A stretch of 15,193 nt of DNA, from contig PXQZ01000045.1 in NCBI GenBank assembly GCA_003021755.1, positions 1-15,193 on the forward strand. Direction: 5' to 3'. This document shows, piece by piece, positions 5,819-13,293 of the stretch. The position numbers and the translations under genes are program-made. The stretch comes from Halobacteriales archaeon QH_8_67_36. Its GTDB lineage: Archaea > Halobacteriota > Halobacteria > Halobacteriales > Haloarculaceae. How positions within the stretch are numbered: position 1 is the first letter of the stretch; every line of letters begins with the position of its first letter. The notes beneath the pieces are model-generated. The model ran no database searches. It worked only from the letters and a program-made list of their open reading frames with translations, and was not told where the DNA came from.

Positions 5819-7681
5819 ATGACTGCCACACAGGGGAATCTTGCGAGCCTCTCCCGGTTCATTTTCCGGGCACCGAACTGGTACGCCAGTCTCGCCTTTG
5901 CCCTCTGCATCGCGGCCCTGACCGGCGTGGCCGCCTTCGACTCGCGGTTCGTACTCGATGACGCCTGGCAGGGGATATTCTTCATCGGGCTCCCGACGGC
6001 CATCGCGGGGGCGGTGACCCCGTGGGTCGACCGCCGGATCGGCGGGCAGCTGACGCCCAACCGCGCCTCGCTGCTCGCGCTCGTCTGCGAACTCATCACC
6101 ATCGCCTTCCTGACGGTGGCGGGCGTCATCGCGCTCGTCAGCGCCCGGCTCGGCGCGAACTTCGTCTTCGACGTGCTGCTGGTCGCTCTGGCCTCCGTCT
6201 TCGCTTTCCGCCTGCTCATCCTGCTGGCCGTCTCCCGGTACAGCTTCCTGCGGGCGGTCGTGCCGGCGAGCGTCCAGACCGTCGCGGCGGCGGGGATGCT
6301 CGCGGTGTACGGCGGCGCGACGACGTACCTCCTCGACAACCCGCGGCTCACCGATATGCTGGCCCGCCAGGAGCAGGCACCGCCCGCGCTGCAGGGGTTC
6401 ATCCCCGCGGACTTCGTCCTGCTTGCGGTCATCTGCCTGCTCTATGCGGGGGCCGTGTGGGTGTTCCTCGTCGCCATCGACCAGCCGTGGCGCTCCTCGC
6501 TCGGGGTCTCGGCGCTGGATTTCCTGCGGGGCTTTGTCGGCTACCTCGCGGAGGGGTCGGACGAACTGGAGACGTTCTTCGAGGACATCGGCGAGGAGGC
6601 CATCGTTCCCGTCACCGTCCTCGCGGTCCGGCGGCCGGACGGCGAGGAGAAGGCCCGGTTCGTCCTGCCGATGATACACCCCGGCCCGATGGGTGAGATC
6701 GGCGGCGGCAACCTCCCCGAGCGGGTCGCCGAGGTCGCCGAGGGGGTGGCGTTCCCGCCCCACGCCACCGCCGGCCACGACTTCAACCTCGTCACCGAGA
6801 GCGAGGTCGACACCGTCCTGGAGGCCGCCGACACCGCCTTCGAGAACATCGAGTACAGCGCGGAGGCGACGGCGGGCCAGCGCCACGGGAAGGGCGAGGC
6901 GAGCCTGCTGGGCCAGGCCTTCGGCGAGGACGCGATGGTCGTGACGACCTACGCGCCGGGCTGTGCCGACGACGTGGACTACGCCGTCGGGCTCTCGGCG
7001 ATGGCCGAGGCCCGGCGCGGCGGCCTCGACGACGTGTTGCTCGTCGACGCCCACAACTGCAACGACGGGCTGGACGGCGGCGACCTGGGCCACGTCGTCC
7101 CAGGGAGCCAGCGTTCCTTCGACATGATACACGGAGCCGGCGAACTCGGCGAGGCCCTCGCCAGCGCCGAGCGGGGGCCGCTCCGCTGTGGCGTCGCCTG
7201 GGGGGAGACGGAGTGGGGCCCCGAGGAGGGCATCGGCCCGCTGGGTATCCGCGTCGCCGTCTTCGAGGTCGGAGACGAACGGACGGCCTACGTTCTCGTC
7301 GACGGCAACAACATGGAACCGGGGTTGCGCGAGCGAACACTCGACGCCATCGACGGCGTGGACGCGGTGGAGGTGATGACCAGCGACACCCACATCGTCA
7401 ACACGATGGAAGCCGAGAACCAGGTCGGTCAGGTCATCCCGGAAACGGAAGTGATCGAGCGGATTACGTCACTGGTCGAGGACGCCATCACGGACCTCGA
7501 ACCCGTCGAGGCCGGGATGGCCAGTGAAACTGCAGAGGTCACGGTGTTCGGTAACGACCGCACGGAGACGCTGGCGTCGACCGCCAACGCGATGGTGTCG
7601 ATGGGCGGCGCGCTCGCGGCGGCGTTCGTGCTGGCGACGATGGCCGTCAGCATCCTCATCTTCCTCGTCGCCGGCGTCTGA
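5819..7681 (+). CDS. DUF2070 family membrane protein (neutral ceramidase-like superfamily)
   Basis: A 620-residue protein found widely in archaea as a single-copy membrane protein of unproven function. About six or seven transmembrane helices fill residues 20-220 (roughly 22-40, 51-69, 84-108, 113-138, 146-170, 199-221). A large soluble domain (about 235-595) follows, and one last helix spans 598-618. The soluble domain carries conserved His/Asp clusters: IHPGPMGEIGGGN (286-298), PHATAGHDFN (314-323), DAHNCND (410-416) and SDTHIVN (522-528). These look like metal ligands and fit the suggestion, recalled from the COG description of this family, of a membrane-bound lipid hydrolase related to neutral ceramidase. 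The start is set by the TATA-like element and by the acidic, hydrophobic sequence beginning right after it; the frame open further upstream is not coding-like. Substrate unknown. Confidence 0.88.
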   Translation: MTATQGNLASLSRFIFRAPNWYASLAFALCIAALTGVAAFDSRFVLDDAWQGIFFIGLPTAIAGAVTPWVDRRIGGQLTPNRASLLALVCELITIAFLTVAGVIALVSARLGANFVFDVLLVALASVFAFRLLILLAVSRYSFLRAVVPASVQTVAAAGMLAVYGGATTYLLDNPRLTDMLARQEQAPPALQGFIPADFVLLAVICLLYAGAVWVFLVAIDQPWRSSLGVSALDFLRGFVGYLAEGSDELETFFEDIGEEAIVPVTVLAVRRPDGEEKARFVLPMIHPGPMGEIGGGNLPERVAEVAEGVAFPPHATAGHDFNLVTESEVDTVLEAADTAFENIEYSAEATAGQRHGKGEASLLGQAFGEDAMVVTTYAPGCADDVDYAVGLSAMAEARRGGLDDVLLVDAHNCNDGLDGGDLGHVVPGSQRSFDMIHGAGELGEALASAERGPLRCGVAWGETEWGPEEGIGPLGIRVAVFEVGDERTAYVLVDGNNMEPGLRERTLDAIDGVDAVEVMTSDTHIVNTMEAENQVGQVIPETEVIERITSLVEDAITDLEPVEAGMASETAEVTVFGNDRTETLASTANAMVSMGGALAAAFVLATMAVSILIFLVAGV

Positions 7682-7694
7682 CTGCCTCGTTCCG

Positions 7695-7707
7695 TCGGCG
7701 CCGATTT
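7695..7707 (+). terminator. Possible terminator of the DUF2070 gene
   Basis: A perfect 10-base palindrome TCGGCGCCGA (7695-7704), 14 bases after the stop codon, is followed by TTT, with a further T-rich patch at 7714-7726. Archaeal termination depends mainly on T-rich tracts, so this is only suggestive. Confidence 0.3.
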
Positions 7708-7768
7708 CCACTGGTTCCGTTTGTTGGCGCTACCAACTCGCTGCGCTCGTCGGGTTGTGCCAGTAGAA

Positions 7769-7853
7769 CGCCGAGGAGGAGATTTGAACTCCTGAGTCCG
7801 TGAGGACAGTTGCTTTCGAGGCAACCGCCTTGGCCAGGCTAGGCTACCTCGGC
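7769..7853 (-). tRNA. tRNA-Ser (CGA)
   Basis: The 85-base minus-strand sequence folds as a class II tRNA. The acceptor stem pairs GCCGAGG (7847-7853) with CCTCGGC (7770-7776), and base 7769 gives discriminator G, as in serine tRNAs. The anticodon stem GTTGC/GCAAC encloses loop CTCGAAA with anticodon CGA, reading UCG. A long variable arm (GTCC TCAC GGAC core) and the T-loop TTCAAAT confirm a serine-type class II tRNA. There is no intron and no encoded CCA. A TATA-like CTAAAG near 7879-7884 lies about 28 bases upstream. It sits between DUF2070 and hyuB with no integrase or duplicated 3' end nearby. Confidence 0.96.
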
Positions 7854-7897
7854 ACGGTTGCACGTTCCGCTGTCTGCTCTTTAGGCGTTTCGATTGG

Positions 7898-7910
7898 CCG
7901 AGTGACTCGG
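7898..7910 (-). terminator. Small hairpin after hyuB
   Basis: CCGAG and CTCGG form a 5-bp stem with a 3-base loop, 15 bases past the hyuB stop codon and before the tRNA promoter. It may help end the hyu transcript; there is no strong T tract. Confidence 0.25.
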
Positions 7911-7925
7911 TAGCACGCGCCAGCC

Positions 7926-9560
7926 TCAGTCCTCGGGCTCGCCGTAGCCCCCGCCGCCCGGCGTCTCGACGCGAACCGTCGTGCCGGCCTCGACCTCGCG
8001 GGTCACCTTCGCCGGCACCGCCTCGCCGTCGATAGCGTTCACACCGCGGGTGCCGTCGGCCCCGCCGGCCAGCCCCCAGGGGGCGTGGCGGCGGCGCTCG
8101 GTCAGCAGCGAGACGGTGGCGTCGGTCTCGACGGTGAGTTCACGGACCAGCCCGTCGCCGCCCGACTGTCGGCCCGCACCGCCGCTGTCGTCCCGGAGGC
8201 TGTACGCCTCGACCCGGAGCGGATAGGCGATCTCCAGGGCCTCGACGGGCGTGTTCAGCGTGTTCGTCATCCCGACCTGCACGCCGCTGGGGCCGTCGGC
8301 GTCGGCGCTTGCGCCCATCCCGCCGCCGATGGTTTCGTAGTAGCTGAACCCGGCCCCGCCGACGACGAGGTTGTTCATCGTCCCCTGGCCGGCGGCGGGG
8401 ACGCGCTCGGGGACCGCCTCCGAAAGCGCCCGGAAGACCACGTCGGCGACGCGCTGGCTCGTCTCGACGTTGCCCCCGACGACGGCCGCCGGCGGGTCGG
8501 GGTTGAGCAGCGTGCCGGCGGGCGCGTGGACCTCGATAGGGTCATAACAGCCCGCGTTGGGCGGTACGTCGGGGTCGGTCACCGAGCGGACGGCGAAGTA
8601 CACCGCGCTCTTGGCGACCGACAGCGGCGCGTTGACGTTACCCGCGACCTGCGGCGCGGTGCCCGAGAAGTCGACCGAGAGCGAGCGGTCCGCGACCGTG
8701 ACCGCCACCTCGATGGGGATGTCGGCGTCGGTGACGCCGTCACCCTCCAGCCGGTCGGCTGCGGTGTAGGTCCCGTCCGGGAACGCGGCCAGTTCCGACT
8801 CGACGCGCTCGCGGGAGTACGCTCGAACGGCGTCGAACGCCGCCAGCAGCCGCTCGCCGTGGTCGGCCAGGAGTTCGCCGACGCGTTCCGCCCCGCGTTC
8901 GTTCGCGCCCAGTTGGGCCCGCAGGTCGGCCCGGCGCTGGGCCGGGTTCCGGACGTTCGCTTCGAGGAGGTCCCGGACGGCGTCGACGCGCTCGCCGCCG
9001 GCAACGAGCCGCGTCGGCGGAACGCGCAGCCCCTCCTGCTGGATGTCACGCGCGCCGGCGGGCATACTGCCGGGCGCCATCCCGCCCACGTCGGCGTGGT
9101 GGGCCCGGGAGACGGCGTAGCCGACGACCGCTTCGTCCGGTGCGATAGGAGAAACCAGCGTCACGTCCGGTAGATGGGTCCCGCCGGCGAAGGGGTCGTT
9201 CAGCACGAACACGTCGCCGGGCTCGGGGTCCTGGTCGAGGACGGCGTCGACGGCTTCGGGCATCGCCCCCAGATGGACCGGGATGTGTTCGGCCTGGGCG
9301 ACCAGTCGCCCATCGGCGTCGAACAGCGCCGTCGAGCAGTCACGACGCTCCGTGATGTTCGGCGAGAACGCGCCGCGAACGAGCACCTCGCCCATCTCCT
9401 CGGCGACGCTCTCCAGTTGGTTCCGGAGGATTTCGAGTGCTATCGCGTCGATGTCGCGGGCCCGACCGCTCGTCGCCAGCCGCCAGTCCGTCCCACGACA
9501 GAACCGGCGTCTCTCTGAACTCGCCGTCGAAGGAAACGCCTCGGGAGCGTCGGTCGACAT
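7926..9560 (-). CDS. hyuB: Hydantoinase B / oxoprolinase subunit B family protein with altered 5' end
   Basis: HyuB pairs with HyuA to form ATP-dependent hydrolases such as N-methylhydantoinase and 5-oxoprolinase, or related carboxylases. From DIDAIALEILRNQLES (D36, base 9455) to the end the protein is a normal HyuB: VRGAFSPNITERRDCSTALF, HIPVHLGAMPEAV, NDPFAGGTHLPDVT, SRAHHADVGGMAPGSMP, NVETSQRVADVV and the Gly-rich end TPGGGGYGEPED. The usual start codon, expected within a few residues before DIDAIALEIL, is missing. The nearest in-frame ATG is at 9560, inside hyuA in another frame, which would add 35 unrelated Arg/Ser-rich residues (544 in total). The next internal ATG would cut into the domain. 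So either the gene is translated with this odd extension, by frameshift from hyuA, or not at all. Substrate is not predictable. Confidence 0.8.
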   Translation of the reverse strand: MSTDAPEAFPSTASSERRRFCRGTDWRLATSGRARDIDAIALEILRNQLESVAEEMGEVLVRGAFSPNITERRDCSTALFDADGRLVAQAEHIPVHLGAMPEAVDAVLDQDPEPGDVFVLNDPFAGGTHLPDVTLVSPIAPDEAVVGYAVSRAHHADVGGMAPGSMPAGARDIQQEGLRVPPTRLVAGGERVDAVRDLLEANVRNPAQRRADLRAQLGANERGAERVGELLADHGERLLAAFDAVRAYSRERVESELAAFPDGTYTAADRLEGDGVTDADIPIEVAVTVADRSLSVDFSGTAPQVAGNVNAPLSVAKSAVYFAVRSVTDPDVPPNAGCYDPIEVHAPAGTLLNPDPPAAVVGGNVETSQRVADVVFRALSEAVPERVPAAGQGTMNNLVVGGAGFSYYETIGGGMGASADADGPSGVQVGMTNTLNTPVEALEIAYPLRVEAYSLRDDSGGAGRQSGGDGLVRELTVETDATVSLLTERRRHAPWGLAGGADGTRGVNAIDGEAVPAKVTREVEAGTTVRVETPGGGGYGEPED

Positions 9561-11205
9561 CTTCGCTGCGCTCGTGGCCGAGTGGAGGGAGTTCGTGCCC
9601 CACCGTCGCAGTCGCCCGGAGCGTGACGAGTTCGACGGCCGCGTCGAGTCGGTAGCCGTGAGCCCGCTCGTGGGCGGCGTGGAAGCGGGCCGCCAGCACG
9701 TCGGGGTCGACCTCCTCGACCGCCACCCCGAGTTCGTGGCTCTGACCGACGTATCGGCAATCGGCCTCGAACGTGACGGTCGCGGATTCGGGCGCTGCGG
9801 TCGCCGCAAGCACGTTGGCTTCGAGGTCCCCGAGCACGCCGCCGACGGCATCCGGGTCGGCCGCGTCGAGTCGGGTCCGGTAGGTGCGGACGGCGTCGTG
9901 GCGCTCGTCGGCCGCGAGCAGTCCCAGCGCCGAGAGGACGCCGCTGGCCCGCGGGACGACGACCGTTTCGACGCCCAGCCTGTCAGCGAGGGCGGCGGCA
10001 TGCATCGGCCCCGCGCCGCCGAAGGCGGCGATGGCGAACTCGCGCGGGTCGTGGCCCCGCTCGGCAGTGACCGACCGGATAGTACGGGTCATCGTCGCGT
10101 TGGCGACGCGGTAGACGCCGCGGGCGGCCCCGAGCGGCCCGTCGAGGTCGGCCGCCGCGGCGAGGTCGGTCAGTGCCGCCCGTGCGGCGTCGGCGTCGAG
10201 GTCGACTGCGCCCCCGAGCGTCGTCTCGGGCCCGAGATAGCCCAGCACGAGCGCGGCGTCGGTCACGGTCGGGTCGCGACCCCCGCGACCGTAACAGGCC
10301 GGGCCGGGCTCGGCGCCCGCGGACGCCGGGCCGACCCTGAGGGCGCCGCCCGAATCCACCCGGGCGATGGAGCCGCCGCCGGCACCGACGGTTTCGATAT
10401 CGACCATCGGGACGCGAACGGGCCGGCCCGCGGCCGGCCCCGACAGCGCCGTCGTCACGGCGTTCTTTCGTACCGTTTCGATGTCTGCGATACCACCGTT
10501 CGACTGCATCACCCGCGGCGACGGCAGTCCCAGCTCCCGGGCCTCGGTTTCGAGCTGGCCGAGATAGCTGTCGAGCACCGGCGTCACGAAGGCGTCGGCT
10601 ACTGTCGTCGCGGTGCGCTCGTACTCCCGGAACGCGCCGAGCACCTCGTGGCTGGCCGAGACCGGCGCGTCGAGTTCCTCGCGCAGAAGCTCGGCGACGC
10701 GACGCTCGTTCTCGGGGTGGGCGTAGGCGTGCAGCAGCGACACTGCGACCGCCTCGGCGTCGATGTCGTCCGCGAGTTCGCGGACCGCCTCGGGATCGAC
10801 GGGCCGTTCGACGCCCTCGGGCGTCGTTCGCTCGGCGAGTTCGTACCGCCGCGAGTCGGGCACGAGCGGGTCGGGCCGGGCGACCGACTGGTCGTACAGG
10901 TCGGGCCGGGCCTGCCGGCCGATGGCGAGTACGTCCCCGAACCCTTCGGTCGTCACCAGCGCCGTCTCGGCGCCCTGCGTTTCGAGTAACGCGTTCGTCG
11001 CGACGGTCATCGCGTGTCGGAACCGGTCGACTGCGGCGGGTTCGACGGCCGCCGACTCGCAGGCCGCACTGACTCCCTCGATGACGCCCTCGTGCTGTGG
11101 CGTCGTCGACGGGACCTTCGCCGTCGTCAGCCCGTCGGGACCGACGAGCACCACGTCGGTGAAGGTGCCGCCGACGTCGGCCCCGACACGTACCGAATCG
11201 TCCAT
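9340..11205 (-). CDS. hyuA: Hydantoinase A / oxoprolinase subunit A family protein, internally deleted
   Basis: HyuA is the ATP-binding partner of HyuB, of the actin/hexokinase-like ATPase fold. The N-terminus is normal, with GADVGGTFTDVVLV (8-21). At G260 the frame jumps from TTALSGPAAG straight to RPVRVPMVDIETVGAGGGSI; the family has about 45-50 residues between, including the second phosphate-binding motif FDMGGTSTDV. The rest is normal (SAGAEPGPACYGRGG, FGGAGPMHA, YVGQSHEL) up to P583 (base 9457). After that comes an unrelated tail of about 38 residues in the wrong frame inside hyuB, replacing the usual last 30 or so residues. The remaining frame is open (621 residues), but loss of an ATPase motif makes activity very unlikely. 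Start ATG 11205 is supported by a TATA element 26 bases upstream. Confidence 0.85.
   Translation of the reverse strand: MDDSVRVGADVGGTFTDVVLVGPDGLTTAKVPSTTPQHEGVIEGVSAACESAAVEPAAVDRFRHAMTVATNALLETQGAETALVTTEGFGDVLAIGRQARPDLYDQSVARPDPLVPDSRRYELAERTTPEGVERPVDPEAVRELADDIDAEAVAVSLLHAYAHPENERRVAELLREELDAPVSASHEVLGAFREYERTATTVADAFVTPVLDSYLGQLETEARELGLPSPRVMQSNGGIADIETVRKNAVTTALSGPAAGRPVRVPMVDIETVGAGGGSIARVDSGGALRVGPASAGAEPGPACYGRGGRDPTVTDAALVLGYLGPETTLGGAVDLDADAARAALTDLAAAADLDGPLGAARGVYRVANATMTRTIRSVTAERGHDPREFAIAAFGGAGPMHAAALADRLGVETVVVPRASGVLSALGLLAADERHDAVRTYRTRLDAADPDAVGGVLGDLEANVLAATAAPESATVTFEADCRYVGQSHELGVAVEEVDPDVLAARFHAAHERAHGYRLDAAVELVTLRATATVGHELPPLGHERSEDVDRRSRGVSFDGEFRETPVLSWDGLAAGDERSGPRHRRDSTRNPPEPTGERRRGDGRGARSRRVLAEHHGAS
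10421..10440. repeat. GGCCGGCCC direct repeat at the hyuA deletion point
   Basis: GGCCGGCCC occurs at 10421-10429 and again at 10432-10440, two bases apart; GGCCGGCC is also its own reverse complement. The hyuA codon after which family residues are missing (G260, 10426-10428) lies inside it. Short repeats of this kind favour deletion by slippage and also cause sequencing drop-out. Confidence 0.7.
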
Positions 11206-11228
11206 GGCCCGTCTGCGGTCGCCCGCGG

Positions 11229-11234
11229 TAAAAA
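11229..11234 (-). promoter_or_regulatory. TATA-like element of hyuA
   Basis: The minus strand reads TTTTTA, centred about 26 bases before ATG 11205, between the start of hyuA and the stop codon of the GtrA gene. It indicates that hyuA is transcribed separately from the sulfatase-gtrA pair, from a nearly leaderless transcript. Confidence 0.5.
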
Positions 11235-11237
11235 CGA

Positions 11238-11648
11238 CTAGTTCCAGGTCCAGGCTGCATCGAGCGTGTACCGGTACAGCCCGGTCACACAGATGGCGAC
11301 GGCGTTACCGACGAGATACTCCGCCGTCCCGAACGTCACCAGCACGTAGAGAATGCCGAGCTGAATCGGGATCGCGGTCCCCCGGACGAGGTTCGTCTTG
11401 CCCAGTCCGACGAGATACTCCCGCATCGTGGAGTGACGCGAGCGGTGGAACGTCCAGGCGTTGTTGAGCACGTACTGTAACAGTATCGTCAGCTCGATGG
11501 CAACGAAAGCGCCGGCGAGGTAGTTGACGCCACCGAGGTCCACGAACAGCCACAGGAGGGCGAGCTGGATGCTCGCGGCCGTACAGCCCACGAGGAAGAA
11601 CCGAACGAGTCGCTCCCGTCGCGGCGACGTGGCGACGCCAAACGACAT
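11238..11648 (-). CDS. GtrA-like small membrane protein
   Basis: A 136-residue protein with four transmembrane helices (roughly 14-35, 41-62, 86-105, 110-131), the layout of the GtrA family. These proteins are thought to help move polyprenyl-linked sugars across the membrane for surface polysaccharides or glycoproteins. Seen motifs include RFFLVG near the N-terminus, LNNAWTFHRS (61-70) at the end of helix 2 and YTLDAAWTWN at the C-terminus; the repeated N/D-x-AWTW pattern after helices 2 and 4 is typical. Start ATG 11648 is only six bases past the stop codon of the sulfatase gene, so the two are almost certainly co-transcribed. No glycosyltransferase gene, the usual partner, is present in the window. 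Confidence 0.85.
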   Translation of the reverse strand: MSFGVATSPRRERLVRFFLVGCTAASIQLALLWLFVDLGGVNYLAGAFVAIELTILLQYVLNNAWTFHRSRHSTMREYLVGLGKTNLVRGTAIPIQLGILYVLVTFGTAEYLVGNAVAICVTGLYRYTLDAAWTWN

Positions 11649-11654
11649 AAGCGC

Positions 11655-13070
11655 CTACTTATAACCGAGTGCGTTTAAGCGTGCCGTTATCTCGTCCGAT
11701 TCCCCGTCGGACGGCTCGTCCTGTCGGCCCTCCGGCGCGGAGTCCAGCCCGTCGACGTGGTCGGCGACGGCTCCCGACAGCCGGTCGAGGACGGGCGAGG
11801 GAGCCTCGCCGTCGGTGTCCTCGGCACAGAGGTCCTGGCGCTCCTCGGGGTCGCTCCGGCGGTCGTACAGCTCGCGGTGTCCGGACACCGTGTGTTCGAT
11901 GTACGTCCAGCGGGCGTCGCGGGCGCTGACGAGTAGTTCGCCGTCCTCGCGGTGGCGGGGAATCGGCTGGGTCGTCACGCTCTCGCCCCGCACCGCGATG
12001 GAGACGACGGGCCCGCGGTCCTCGATGGCCTCGCCGTCGAGCGCGCCGGCGACGCTGTGGCCGACCCACGCGTCGGCCGGCTCGACGCCCAGCAGTTCAC
12101 ACACCGTCGGCGGAATCGTATCGAGGCCGACGGGCTGGTGGACCGTGCCACTCTCTCCATCGGGATGGGTAATCAAGAGCGGCACGTCGATGAGTTCCCG
12201 GTAGAGCTTGGGGTAGTGCGAGAGGTGGCCGTGGTCGAGGAACTCCTCGCCGTGGTCGCCCGCGACGACGATTGCGGTGTCGTCGGCGACCCCCCGGGCG
12301 TCGAGCGTCTCCAGCAGGCGTCCGACGCTCTCGTCGACCTGCCTGATGGTGCCATCGTACAGCGTTCGGAGCGTGCCGAGCGTCCGCTCGTCGACGTCCC
12401 ACCCCATCCCCGTCCGGAAGTGCGAGCCAAGCATCCGGAACAGGCCGAAGTGTGTGTCCGAGACCTCGCGGAGATGCCGCGGCGCCGGGACGTAGGGGGT
12501 GTGGGTGTCCATGTAGTGGACCCACAGAAAGAAGCCCCCGTCGCTCGTCTCCACGAACTCCGTCGCGTGGTCCTCCAGTTCGCCCATCCGGGAGGCGTCA
12601 GCGACCGGGCGGTCGTCGTCGCCGCCGCCGAGGACGCTCGCGGCCCGCCGGAACGGGGAGGTGCCCAGTTGCACCCACCCCTGGATGGTCGGGTGTCTGG
12701 CGAGGAAACCGCTGCCGTCGACGAACGGCTCGAACTCGTCGAAGCCGCGATCGTACCCCCAGTGGTCGGTCAGAAAGCCGTTAGCGGCGTTGAACCCGCC
12801 GGTCCGGACGCCTGCATCGGAGAGCTGCTCGGCCAGCGTCGGCGTCGACGCCACGCCGATGTCCGGGCCCTCGTCGAACACCGGGCGGGAGCCGTGGACG
12901 GAGGGAAAGGAGAAGGGCGTCCAGTTGCCCTGGGCCATGGCGTTGTCGAAGGATATCCCCTCGGCGGCGAGTTCGTCCAGCACCGGGGAGGGGCTGTCCT
13001 CGCCGCCGAGCGCGTCCCGGCGCAGGGAGTCGATGGTGACGAGGACGACGTTGTCCACGGCGGCCGGCAT
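11655..13070 (-). CDS. Sulfatase-family (alkaline phosphatase superfamily) protein
   Basis: A 471-residue predicted hydrolase or phospho-/sulfo-group transferase. It starts with VVLVTIDSLRRDALGG, where D14 is an expected metal ligand. The region that holds the modified Cys or Ser in true sulfatases reads NWTPFSFPSVHGSRP (49-63): S54-F-P-S fits a Ser-type site, but the usual arginine after the motif is not in place, so sulfate specificity is doubtful. Further metal and catalytic elements are HYMDTHTPYVP (185-195) and AGDHGEEFLDHGHLSHYPKLYR (D272, H273, H280, H282). No signal peptide or membrane helix is evident, suggesting the cytoplasm. The acidic C-terminus ends LNALGYK, typical of the haloarchaeal group. 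A perfect Shine-Dalgarno lies upstream. It forms a likely operon with the GtrA gene, so a role with surface sugars is an inference. Confidence 0.87.
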   Translation of the reverse strand: MPAAVDNVVLVTIDSLRRDALGGEDSPSPVLDELAAEGISFDNAMAQGNWTPFSFPSVHGSRPVFDEGPDIGVASTPTLAEQLSDAGVRTGGFNAANGFLTDHWGYDRGFDEFEPFVDGSGFLARHPTIQGWVQLGTSPFRRAASVLGGGDDDRPVADASRMGELEDHATEFVETSDGGFFLWVHYMDTHTPYVPAPRHLREVSDTHFGLFRMLGSHFRTGMGWDVDERTLGTLRTLYDGTIRQVDESVGRLLETLDARGVADDTAIVVAGDHGEEFLDHGHLSHYPKLYRELIDVPLLITHPDGESGTVHQPVGLDTIPPTVCELLGVEPADAWVGHSVAGALDGEAIEDRGPVVSIAVRGESVTTQPIPRHREDGELLVSARDARWTYIEHTVSGHRELYDRRSDPEERQDLCAEDTDGEAPSPVLDRLSGAVADHVDGLDSAPEGRQDEPSDGESDEITARLNALGYK

Positions 13071-13075
13071 CTAGC

Positions 13076-13083
13076 TCACCTCC
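13076..13083 (-). promoter_or_regulatory. Strong Shine-Dalgarno of the sulfatase gene
   Basis: The minus strand reads GGAGGTGA, a full match to the archaeal 16S rRNA 3' end, five bases before ATG 13070. This fixes the start and shows that this gene, unlike its neighbours, has a leader. A 28-codon frame from ATG 13157 ends in a TAG placed directly before that ATG (TAGATG), with the ribosome site inside its last codons. Confidence 0.65.
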
Positions 13084-13293
13084 GGCCGCTGACGGGAAGC
13101 GCCGGTGACGCGACGAGACGCCAGGGCTCGTCGCCATGCACAGCACGAATCGTTCATACGGGCCTACACTGGGTACGCGATACTGAAGGTTCTGGTTGTG
13201 CCGGTGCCCCGGAACTGAAACAAAGTGTCCTGTGGCCGCCAGCGCGGGGTAACCGGCGTCTGGACCGGTCACCGGGCGGAACGGCGGCGGAGC

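Noticed and set aside
5789..7393. Long minus-strand ORF (534 codons) opposite DUF2070
   Set aside because: Shadow frame; low-complexity Arg/Asp/Glu/Gly sequence without motifs, opposite an intact family member.
7741..7853. tRNA-Ser as an integration site of a mobile element
   Set aside because: No integrase, no repeated tRNA 3' end and no foreign-looking genes are seen on either side.
9283..10989. Long plus-strand ORF (568 codons) opposite hyuA
   Set aside because: Antisense shadow in GC-rich DNA. Its translation is Arg/Gly-rich with no domain, while the minus strand gives a clear HyuA.
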